This document shows, in pieces, positions 17,801 through 27,000 of a DNA stretch of 64,000 nucleotides. The first letter of the stretch is position 1. Each line of letters opens with the position of its first letter. The position numbers were made by a program, and so were the translations under genes. Source of the DNA: Bog-950 sp046329495 (lineage in GTDB: Bacteria; Bacteroidota; Bacteroidia; Chitinophagales; LD1); NCBI GenBank assembly GCA_046329495.1, contig JAXLUO010000004.1:217145-281144 (forward strand). Direction: 5' to 3'. The notes below the pieces were generated by a model, which was not told where the DNA came from, searched no databases, and saw nothing but the letters and a program-made list of their open reading frames with translations.

Positions 17801-20710
17801 TGATCCGCCGTTTCCACCACGGCCTATTTCACTGGTACCAACGCTGGCACCCGTTCCACCGGCACCACCGCCACCACCCGAACCGCCCGGGGCACCTGCA
17901 CCGCCAATACCGGCTGTTCCTGCAAAGGCATAGCAATTACTAAAGTTACCACCGGGACCACCATTCAGCACGTATACCGCAATAGATGCACCGCCACCGG
18001 TACCACCGCTGCCGCCGGTACCACCCTGGCCGCCACCGCCGCCGCCGCCACCGGCATTGCCGGTACCGTCTATACAAAAGAAACAACTTTGGCCACCGCC
18101 ACCACCGCCGCCCGAACCGCCGGAACCACCGGTTCCATCTGTTCCGTTGCCGCCTTGGCCACCGGGCACAAAAAATCCGCCTACTATTAAGCCCGGCGAA
18201 CCCGGTGCTCCTGGTGCGCCAATCGTGCCTGCTATTGCGCTTCCGCTTCCCCCTGCGCTACCCGGATCGCCGTAACTGCCACCAGAGCCGCCTGTAGAGG
18301 TTGAGCCACCTAAAGTAGAGCCACCGGCACCGCCGCCACCGCCGCCGTTCGAACCTTTACCGCCCGAACCGCCGCCGCCGCCACCGCCGCCATCACGGGC
18401 ATTGCTGGCATTACCACCTGCACTACCGGCTCCGCCGTTTGTGCCTGCTGCACCGCCGCTGCCACCTCCCGGTCCTGCACCTGTGCCACCGGTACCACCC
18501 GTTGTATTCAACGAGCTGTTATCTACATCACCATTGCTGCCATTCGTGCCCGGCGAACCTGCCAAACCGTTTACACCAACTACCGTGCCCGGCAAACCAT
18601 CACCGGCATTACCCGGTAAAATCTGACAACGCACAAATACGTAGTTGCTGCAATTGGTCATGTGGAACACATAATTGCTCATGGCTGCATTACCCGCCGT
18701 AGTTGCCGGCGCATTTGCCGTTTGGAACGTAATATCCTGAAAACGGAAATACGCCTGCGAGTTCATGTAAATAGCTACTATACGCGGAGCCGTTGGCCCT
18801 CCCTCGGGGTTATTGGCATCGCGGTAGATGGTGGTGGCACCCGGTGTGCTGGTTTTAACCCAGGTAACAGGGTCATAGCCACCTTCAATAGTAGTATAGC
18901 TGGTAATATTGGTTATAGGGTTGCTGATGGTATACGTGCCCCTGCCTAAGCGTATAATACTGTTGTTACACTGCGCCAGGTTAATAGCCCCCTGCAAACT
19001 GGCCGGGTTGGTTTTGGTACCGTTACCCGTGCCGGTGGTAGTAGCATACAACACCGCACAGCTTTGTGGCGGTGGTGGTGCTGCCAAATTAATTTGCGAA
19101 CACACCGTATCGCTGGGGCAACCGTTAGCATCAGTTACATTAACGCAATACGTAGTTGAACCGCTTGGTGTGGCAATGGGGTTAGCGCAGTTGGTGCAGC
19201 TTAAACCGGCCGTTGGGTTCCAGTGGTACGTTGGGTTAGTGGCTGTAGTGCCTGCCAATAAACTTACCGAGCCCCCCGAACACAGCGTTACATTGGTTGG
19301 GTAAAGTGTAATAGTTGGTTTAGGTATACGCGTTACAAGCACATTATCCGTCTTCTGGCAACCGCTGGCATAATATGCGGTTACGGTATACATGGTTGTG
19401 GTTGATGGGCTAACGGTAATATTCTGCGTATTCCAGTTATTGGTGCCGTCGCTCCAGGCATAGCCGGTTACACTGCCGCCCGTTACCTGCGCATGCAGCG
19501 TGGTATTTAAGCCGGGGCACAACGTAACATCCGGACCCGCACTAACCGGCGGATCGCTGCTGGGCACCACATTAATGTTATACGAATACGTGTTAGTTCC
19601 CGTAATTGGGCAATGGTCATCTTTTACCGTTACCGTAAAGCTATGCAGGCCCACATCGGCTGCCGTTGTGGTCCAGCAAAACTGACCCGTAGGATGCTGC
19701 GCTCCGTTGGTGGTAAACACCCCACCTGCTATACCTCCGTTCCACGTCATGGTTACATTATCGCCTGCATCGGGGTCGTTCGATAAAATATTGAAACAGG
19801 TATCCGAACAGGCCGGTATAGTTAAGTTAAAGGTGTTGCTGCCGTTGGTACCGGTAGCGGTAGGCAATTGGTTAGTGCAGTTAATAATGGTAAACTGCAT
19901 ATCGCGCACTACGCAGCCAATATGCACCCCGTTGCGGTATTCATCCACACGTATGGCAGCAACTGCCACCTGTATAGCGCTGGGGGTATAGGTAATATCG
20001 CCGTTAACCGGGTTTACGGTATAAGGGGCCGATGTGGTAAATGGTGCACTGCCGCTGTGGCCGCTGCTATAGCCTACCACGGCACCGCCATTACTTAGCG
20101 AGTTTACAGGCGTAAACGTAAGCGAATCACCATCCAGGTCAATTACCCCGTGGTTATAGTTTACAGGTTGGTTAACGCAATAAAACGGTATGGGGTTATT
20201 TAAAAACACCGGCGAGTTATTGCAGGGGCTAAGTGTATTATCTAAACATATAGCAATATAAACTGTTTCGTTGCCGGGGCTGGTTAAGTTGGTAATGGCA
20301 TTGTTACGGCAGCAGTAATCCCAACTCAGCGTCCAGTCGTTACCGCAACCGGGGGGCAGGTTCAATATACCCGTATAGGTGTATTTCTGTACCCCGTATT
20401 GGCCGCTGCCGCCACAGGCCGTATTCGGGTTTTGCGGACACACCGGCGTAATATCCTCCGGCGGACCCACCTGTGTTACGGTTATTGAACTGTTTACACC
20501 GCATTGTGCCGAGCTATACGATATCACGTGCGAAGCATCCATGCTTACACCGTTACAATCGCGATACACCTGCAGCGTTAAGCGGTACTGGCCGGGGGCC
20601 ATGCACTCATACGTTAAGTCAACACCCATGGTATGCGTGGCATTAGCCGTGGTAATTGCACTCAGTAAAAAGCCGAGAAAAAGTACAACAGGAAGTAAAA
20701 TTCTTCTCAT
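14813..20710 (-). CDS. Giant secreted surface protein with poly-glycine region, SprB repeats and gliding-motility C-terminal domain
   Basis: A 1965-residue secreted protein. Signal peptide 1-24; an N-terminal Bacteroidota surface module (THTMGVDLTYEC, about 25-285); Ig/PKD-like modules to about 550; the start of a parallel beta-helix from about 552 (NGTKTNPASLQGAIN, LGRGTYTISN); a glycine-dominated segment at about 704-991; PKD-like modules; seven SprB-type repeats (pattern CxGxxDG...GGTPxY...WSNG...L.AGTYxVTVTD) coded by about 15350-16930; and a C-terminal gliding-motility-associated (CHU_C type) sorting domain, IFIPNVFTPNGDGANDFFEV...FDRIGEKVF, in the last 90 residues. That domain is expected to direct secretion by T9SS and anchoring at the cell surface. 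Likely adhesion or motility; the ligand is unknown. Confidence 0.9.
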   Translation of the reverse strand: MRRILLPVVLFLGFLLSAITTANATHTMGVDLTYECMAPGQYRLTLQVYRDCNGVSMDASHVISYSSAQCGVNSSITVTQVGPPEDITPVCPQNPNTACGGSGQYGVQKYTYTGILNLPPGCGNDWTLSWDYCCRNNAITNLTSPGNETVYIAICLDNTLSPCNNSPVFLNNPIPFYCVNQPVNYNHGVIDLDGDSLTFTPVNSLSNGGAVVGYSSGHSGSAPFTTSAPYTVNPVNGDITYTPSAIQVAVAAIRVDEYRNGVHIGCVVRDMQFTIINCTNQLPTATGTNGSNTFNLTIPACSDTCFNILSNDPDAGDNVTMTWNGGIAGGVFTTNGAQHPTGQFCWTTTAADVGLHSFTVTVKDDHCPITGTNTYSYNINVVPSSDPPVSAGPDVTLCPGLNTTLHAQVTGGSVTGYAWSDGTNNWNTQNITVSPSTTTMYTVTAYYASGCQKTDNVLVTRIPKPTITLYPTNVTLCSGGSVSLLAGTTATNPTYHWNPTAGLSCTNCANPIATPSGSTTYCVNVTDANGCPSDTVCSQINLAAPPPPQSCAVLYATTTGTGNGTKTNPASLQGAINLAQCNNSIIRLGRGTYTISNPITNITSYTTIEGGYDPVTWVKTSTPGATTIYRDANNPEGGPTAPRIVAIYMNSQAYFRFQDITFQTANAPATTAGNAAMSNYVFHMTNCSNYVFVRCQILPGNAGDGLPGTVVGVNGLAGSPGTNGSNGDVDNSSLNTTGGTGGTGAGPGGGSGGAAGTNGGAGSAGGNASNARDGGGGGGGGSGGKGSNGGGGGGAGGSTLGGSTSTGGSGGSYGDPGSAGGSGSAIAGTIGAPGAPGSPGLIVGGFFVPGGQGGNGTDGTGGSGGSGGGGGGGQSCFFCIDGTGNAGGGGGGGGQGGTGGSGGTGGGASIAVYVLNGGPGGNFSNCYAFAGTAGIGGAGAPGGSGGGGGAGGTGASVGTSEIGRGGNGGSGGSGGPGGAGGDGGAGSAGLVYVDGGVSPITDVTFNLAAQPTINVADVSCTYRNVNFTSAASGSWDLGANSTPQTPTGASVNTQYTAFGRKDISYSGNVYQGFFLVPIDANSYIPDITTTAQHLNGDTFFLCLGSTANFTAVIPAADTFDWDFGGAVTPNTYHGAQYQSVNNLVFNTAGVFKVKVRISTTCCGYSPYDSIYILVEPNPTLSFNGVFGFCPGDSVTITASGSSFYQWTPATGLNVTTGPTVIASPPTTTSYLVKGYSVHYYCQVDSIITVSVASPPTLTFTPNPASCGNNGSLTVNPSPAGSYGYLWSDALGQTTQTATNLSAGTYQVTVVDLNSTCSATDGAALGAGGGLQAYIDSIGNVSCNGFCDGVARVAAIGGSGNVTYAWSNGATIKRNANLCAGTYTVTLTDATTTCTATASATIYEPPLLTVTILNTTPATCITIADGDAKSDAAGGNGPYQYLWNDPAQQDSAHAVHLLPGTYTVMAMDQAGCTATATTTITSPPATTNLTNVVTNVNCYGGSDGAIDLTIVGNAGPYTIQWNTPNNDVTEDVSGLPYGYYSVSVVDTNNCAAAGGDSILVNQPPDLVVDTNVVDISCFGAADGCVSVTVSGGTPAYNVSWNTGATTNQICSLVAGAYSVTVTDAHNCTKSVSGIPVIEPGPLTLNPQATDVSCPGFTDGTVNANPTGGTPAIGYVWSNTAQTTQLASNLGPGTYNVTATDSRNCTASGSAVVNQLPGIAISGTPYNVLCYPLQNGFINISVNTVNPPATYLWSNGATSEDIYSLAAGTYAVTITDQNNCVVDTSFTVLNDSAFTIEVTPHETTIDLGESAPLLVVPNGGNIGSVVWQPAVGLDCSDCASTLATPIKTITYGVTVTSDSGCVAFDTAHIIVIPRYEIFIPNVFTPNGDGANDFFEVYGNKASWKQFEVMVFDRIGEKVFESNDMNFKWDGMYKGKVMNPAVFVYVINLVFVDNYVPKLYKGSVTLMR
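17740..18600 (-). repeat. Poly-glycine coding segment inside the giant surface gene
   Basis: About 287 codons dominated by glycine, with Ser, Thr, Ala, Asn and a few GxPG steps (GAPGAPGSPG), broken by short hydrophobic islands (VGGFFVPGG, ASIAVYVLNGG) and one CFFC pair. On the plus strand it reads as CCG/CCA/CCT runs. Regular Gly-rich islands separated by aromatic turns suggest packed polyglycine-II helices; this is an inference. Confidence 0.8.
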
Positions 20711-20732
20711 GTGTGGGGGTCAGGGGGTTAGT

Positions 20733-20753
20733 GTTCCGGAACAAGCTTGTTCC
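20733..20753. promoter_or_regulatory. Overlapping palindromes in the 5' region of the giant surface gene
   Basis: GTTCCGGAAC (20733-20742) overlaps the 16-base perfect palindrome GGAACAAGCTTGTTCC (20738-20753). They lie 23-43 bases upstream of the start codon at 20710, where they would act either as a two-state hairpin in the leader or as an operator. Confidence 0.45.
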
Positions 20754-21023
20754 AACGGGTGTTAAATTTATTTTTTTTAACCGAAAAATGATAATGGGTA
20801 AACGCCCGCTTAAACATTAAATCTTATTTAGCTAAGCCCTACACCCCATCCACCTTTCTTATTGTTGATGAGGTGAATATCCTAAAGGTTGCAACCACCT
20901 CCAATATGGTTCCGCAATCATTTCAAACCATACTTAGCAGCCTGTTTTTAGCCCCCCTCTTAACAACCGCTTCATTTGCCAAAGGCACCCTGCGGCATCA
21001 CCCCTCGCTACCGCATCGGCAAA

Positions 21024-21056
21024 CAAAAAAGGCGCTCCATTTTACAGGAACGCCTT
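21024..21056 (-). terminator. Intrinsic terminator of the 2349-residue surface protein gene
   Basis: On the minus strand AAGGCG (21056-21051), inner pairs CC/GG, then CGCCTT (21034-21029) followed by TTTTGTTT. It starts 27 bases past the stop codon at 21083. Confidence 0.75.
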
Positions 21057-21082
21057 CAGGTAATGTAAGCTCTTTTACTATC

Positions 21083-24000
21083 TTATTTGGCAGCGCTTAT
21101 AAACAACTTGCGGGTTATTACCTCGCCGTTATTCTTCACGCTCATCAGCACATAGCCTGCATCCAAATTGCTGAGGGTGCGGCTGTAAATGCTGCTCTTG
21201 CCAAACTTCTCGCTGCTCAGTTTCTGGCCAAGTATGTTGTAAATATCTATGGTAGCCTCTACCTGCTTCAGGTTGCTGAAATCAACAAACACGCGGTCGG
21301 CATTGCTCCACATACGCAGGCCGTTATTTTCAACGGCATCAATACCGGTAGCGGTTTTAGCCGTTACGGTAACCGTTTGGCTGGTGGTTGATGAACAACC
21401 TGCTGTATTGGTAACCGTTAAGCTAACGGTGTAAACACCTTCGGTAGCATACTGGTGGGTAGCCACGCTGCTTTGCGCACTGCTGCCGTCGCCAAAGTTC
21501 CAGTTGGTAGTAGCTGCGTTTACAGTGGTGCTGGTAAAGGTTACGTCCTCTCCTGTTTCAGCCACCTGGCTGCTGGCCTGCATACTGGCATTAACCGGTG
21601 TAACGCCGTTTACCTGTATGTTCTTAACCACGGTGTAGTTGTTGTTATCAACCAGGGTAACAGTGTAAACACCTGCAGGCAGGCTGCTTATTACAGCGTT
21701 GTTGCTGTTTAAGGTACCGGTAGCCATAGTTACATTATTGCTGTTGGCAATGGTGTAATTCCAGTTTGCGCTGCCGGCTTGTGTAATGTTCAGTTGGCCC
21801 TGTGCCTGGCAGGTAGCATCGGTAGTAGCAAATTTGGCGGCCGGTGTAAAGTGTAGTACAAAACGGTTCCAGTTATCGGTAGCGTTGGCGTTAAAGGTAT
21901 AAGCACCGCTGCGCACATCGTGCCATACATTCAGTTGCTTATCTTCTAACATAATATAGCTGGTAGGGTCAAAGCTGTTAACACCGTCAAAGCTAAAGGT
22001 ATAGCTACCGTTAACGCCGGGTTCCATATTCAATGGTATGCTGTTGGTGGTTTCAATATCCTTCACCACGTTTTGGCACAACCAGCTTTGGTTGCCGGCC
22101 ATAGTAGTATACAAAGTATGGCGGGTTAAAGCGCCACCGCTCTTAACAGCATCAAAACCTTCATCAAAGTTAGCGCTGGCATCTGCATTAAAGGCAATGG
22201 TTGTTGCATCAAGCAAATTACTGCTGTTGTTTTTAGCGGTAATGGTTAACTCGTGGTCGTTGGCTTGTTTCTGGAATGAAGGGCTGCCGCTGCGCGTGCG
22301 CTGGCTGGCGTTAATGGTATAGTTGGCGTTGCCATTTGTGCTCTTACGCACCATAAAGGCCTGGAAAGGCGCTACCACCGTAGCCGGTTGGTAACTGCCT
22401 GCATAAGGCCCTGTAGTGTTCCATACCATCTTAACCGGATCAAAGCCTGCTTGGTTGCCGCTAATATCCAAATCGCTCAGGTAAGGGTTGGCCACAATAT
22501 GCCAGCCTGCATCTACCGAACGGCCCTGCAATGTATAGTTCTGCCAGCCGCCGGTATTTGATAAATTGGTTGCCTGGTAACTGCCTGCTAAGTTTGGCGC
22601 ACCGCTTACGGTAATTACGCCTGATGTGGTTTTGTAAACACTAAAACCATTAGTTGCCGATGCAGTGCCTGCGGTTTCAACTTTCCAACCGGCCTGGGCA
22701 CAAGTGGCTCCATGGCTTTCGTCGTAGCTAAATACAGTACCCCATGGCGTGTTGTTAGCGCTGTTCAGTTCATCGCAGTTGCTGGTTGGAATAATGTAAC
22801 CCGGTGTTCCGCTGGCGCCAAAAGCGCTAAGCGGTGTAGCCGTAATAGGGCTGCCCATCAGGTGCTGGTTTTTAGCTGCACCGGCGGCATCGTAATAACG
22901 CTCGGCGGTAACATTGCCCGTTAAGCTGCCGCTAAAACCGCTGCTAAAGTTATCAAGCACCGCATAGCTGCTGCTGCCGGTACTGCGGAAACGCAGGATA
23001 CCTGCGGTGGTATTCAAAGTGCCGGTTTCCAGTTCTACGGCCGTAAACACATCCACCTGTGCACCACTGGCCAGGGTAGCCCCGGCTGTATTGGTTAAAC
23101 GCAGCGTACTGAACGATAACTTGTTTTGTAATTGCTGTAAACCACTGCCCACCAGCGTAACGCGGCCTGCGCCCGTAAACTGAGCTGCCGTAGCAGTGCT
23201 GCTGCCCTTAACGGTGCCGCAAACCTGCACACCGCCGCCGGTTACAACGGTAATAATGGCGCCGCCCTGTACCTCTATATCATGCACCGCTGTGCTGGTG
23301 CTTACAGTTGGTTGAATGGCAGTAGCAGGAACCAACACATCTTCGGCACAACTGTTTGGCCAGTGACCGTTGCTCCAGTTAGCATCATCGTGCCAATTGG
23401 TGTTATTACCTAACCAGGTATTTACACCACAGGTATTAACCGTTACCATTACCGATCCGCTTGCTGTACAGCTATTGCTGTTGGTTACGGTTACGGTATA
23501 GGTAGTAGTACCAGCCGGACTAACCGAACCACTTGCTACGTTTCCTAAACCTGCACTCCATGTATAGCCGCTGATGGTGCCGCTGCCTGCTGTGGCGTTG
23601 GCATTTAGGGTAGTGGCACTACCGCTGCAAATTGGCGAAGCACTGGCGCTTGGTGTTGTGGTTGGAACCGCATTTACCGTTACAACCTGCGATGCTAACG
23701 AAGCACACGTGCCATCCGATACCGAAACTTTGTAAGTGTTTGAACTGCTAACTGTAGTTGAAATACTGCTTCCGCCGTTGCTCCAGCTATAGCCGCTCAT
23801 GCCGCTTGGTGCAGCAGTTAAAGTTACACTGCCACCGGGGCAAAATGCTGTTGGCCCACCTGCTGAAATCGTTGCGTTTACAGGGTTGTATTTAATTAAG
23901 GTAACGTCATCGATACGATACTGAACGGTTCCACTTGTTACATTACTAAAACGTAAGCGAACATTTGTTCCATAAGGCAGCGCATTATCTAAAACAACCT

Positions 24001-27000
24001 GTGACCAATTTGTTCCGCCTGTATTACTACCTGTAGGAACAGTTACCAGTCCTACGCTATAATAGCTTAAGCCATCAAGACTATACTCTACCAAAAGATC
24101 GTTGCCATTATCTGCATTGGTATTTTTGTTTAATCCGAAAGTTAATTTGTTTGGAAAGGCATTAGTTGTATTAATACCACCTATTTCAATTGTTTTAGTA
24201 CCTGCTGTACCTGAATTAAAAGAGGTCATGAAGGCGTTCCCATTCCCACTGGCACCTGTATATCCAGCTGAAGGAGTTGTTATTTTAATTTCACCTAAAC
24301 CAGCAAAGGAAAGTGTGCTATTACTCGCTGAATTATAGTTATTAATATCTGCTACTGTTGCACTTCCAAAATTTTCGGTAAAAACTTGAGTAGTGGTACC
24401 TGTAAGAGCACCACGTGCTACAAAGGCATTACTGCTTACAGTAGTAGTTGTTACACAGCTCAGGCTTGTGGTCATTTCGCAGGTAACTACATCATTTACG
24501 TTTAAAGATGATGTGGAATAGCTCGTTCCCGTGCCCACATTCGAACCATTTACTTTCCATTGATAGCTTGGTGTGCCACCATTAACAGTAGTACCTACGT
24601 TAAATGTTTGAGCAACACCTGCACATACCGGGTTATTGGCTGAAGTTATATTGATAGAAGGAGTCACCGGCGTATTAATTGTAACACTTACGGGTCCTCT
24701 GGAAGCCGTGCAACCAAAACCATCGGTAATAGTAACTGTATAGTTACCGGTAGTTCCTACAGTTATTGATTGTGTTATAGCCGAAGTACTCCATGCATAA
24801 GTGCCACCTGCTGGGTTCGCTGTTAAATTCACAGTACCGGCACATTGCGAAACGGGGCCGCCTGGCGTAACGCTTGGTGTTGTGGCCGTTCCGTACGACA
24901 TTACAACATCATCTATGCGGAACTGAATTGAACTGGAGATGTTGCTGTTGTTAGCATTAGCAAAGTGCAATCGTAAGTTGGCAGCCTGAGGTAAGTACCC
25001 GATAGACTGAAGTTGATACCATCCTGCACTACCACTCGTAGTGGGTAGGGTACTTGCACCGTTATCGGCTCGTACCCAAGGTAAAGTAGTCCACGAAGAA
25101 CCTCCATTGGTGCTAAACTCCAATATCAGATTTGAACCTGTTTCGCCATTTATGCTTTTAAATAAGCCAAAAGTTAATTTAATCGGCGCATAGCCTAAAG
25201 TGTTTATGCCATCAATAGTAAAGTCGTTTCCGTTATAGGTAAGAAATACGTTTGAGCCTCCGCTGGCACCCGTATAACCCGTACTTGCCGATGTATTCCT
25301 TAAATCACCGGAACCGCTCATGGTTAATGCATCATTATCGAAATCGTTATTTGTTTCATAAGTGCTTATTCCCGTTCCGCTTGTACCGTTAACCCCCATG
25401 CTTTCATTAAATATTACGGTTTGTGTATTATACTGAACGGCGATGTTTGATCCATTATCAGTACCATTAAAAGCCGGTGCGCTGCCTATTACCCGAATAC
25501 GATAGCCAGCGCCATTAGCAGTGTTACCCGGAATTGTAGCGCTGATGGTGCCGCTTACTGTAGAAGTTACTGAACCTATGTTAATAGGACTGGCAAAACT
25601 GCCGCTGGCATCAGATAATTGGGCTGTAAATACGTTACCTGATAGAAAGTTACTGGCGGTATAAGATACAATAGCAGTGCTCCCGGGGCAATAGAAGTTT
25701 TTAGGTACGCTGGTGCTAAGCGTTGGTGTAGGCACATTAATGGTTAATACAGCACTGGTTGCATTGGTGGTTGCAGGGTTACCGTCGTTAACGGTTACAG
25801 TAGTAGTTCCACCGCCTGTTGTAAATTGAAACCCACCCGGAAAATTTAATACGCCTGCGCTAAATGCTGTTGGCGTATTAATCATAGTATATCCTGCACT
25901 ATTACTAACGGTAACCGAACTGTTGACACTTAAATCCGTATTTCCGTTTGCATCCTGGGCGCGTACTATACCAGCTGTAGAAAAGGTGCTGTAATAGTTA
26001 TTGATAGTTGGCGCAAAAGCAGTAGTAAAGTTCAACGCTGTAGCTGTTACATCCACGGCATTGTTGGTAGCACCCGATTCAACAGCCGTTCCCGCACCCG
26101 GTGCAAACGGTGTGCCGCTTACACTGGCAGTAAAGCTGCTGCGGTCTACCTTAAAGGCCAGGTTCATACCGTCCACCGTGTTTGCTAATCCACCGCCTAT
26201 TACCACGTTAATCCATAAGCTTAAGGTATAGGTTTTGCTGGTTCCATCGGCCACTTCACCTAACTGACCGGCACCTGTTGGTATCGAAGCAAAAGTAATG
26301 TTGGTTGCGTTAACAGTTCCTGCAAGGTTGTTGGTTCCGTCGCTAAGCGTTGCGCCTGCAATTACATTGGTCCAGTTGGCCACATCATTGCCTGTTCCCT
26401 GGCTTATTACCAGGTTGCTGATCAAAGTAGCTAAGGCATCATTACCGCTCACATCATCCGTTACCGTAAAGTTGAAAACCGATACGGCAGCACCCGAGGT
26501 GTTGGCAATAGATGAAACTGAAACGGCCTCGCCGCCTGCGGCAGAGGTAACATCGCTAACCGGCGGATTGTTTACTATAATGTTACCGCTGGTAGCATTG
26601 GTGGTTCCGGTATTGCCGTCATCTACCGTTACGGTTACAGTAGCGCCGCCGTTAGTAAACTGAAAGTTGGAAGGAAAGGTAAATACGCCGGCTGCAAATG
26701 AACCGCTGGCATTTACCATACCCAGGCTGCCTGAATTAGTTATAGTTACCGCGCTGGCAAAATCCTTATCGGTATTGCCATTGGCATCCTGGGCACGAAC
26801 CACACCAGCCGTTGTAAAGTTAGTATTGGGGTCAATAGTAGTAGGTGAAAACGCAGTTGTATAGTTTAAAGCAGTAGCTACTACTGTAACTACATTCTTA
26901 CCAGTACCTGATTCTATTGCGCCTGTGCCTGTTGAAAACGGAGTGCCAGAAGCGCTGGCTGTAATGCTGCTTGCGGTAACTTTAAAGCCGAAGGCAAGAC

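Larger units (their letters stand above)
20711..21082. other. Gap between the two giant surface genes
   Basis: Holds the 5' region of the 14813-20710 gene, including two overlapping palindromes (20733-20753), and the terminator of the 21083-28132 gene (21024-21056). A rightward open frame from ATG 20906 starts with a signal-peptide-like stretch (MVPQSFQTILSSLFLAPLL) but then runs antisense into the next gene, so it is not called. Nothing else is recognised. Confidence 0.6.

Noticed and set aside
17544..18702. Several rightward proline- or His/Arg-rich open frames (for example 17544-17933, 17986-18297, 18057-18275, 18402-18626)
   Set aside because: They are complements of the poly-glycine codons (GGN read backwards gives NCC). 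Low-complexity composition and total overlap with the real gene make them artefacts.
20906..21391. Rightward frame with a signal-peptide-like N-terminus between the giant genes
   Set aside because: After about 50 codons it runs antisense through the terminator and 3' end of the 2349-residue gene. It could be a relic of a secreted protein, but nothing supports expression.
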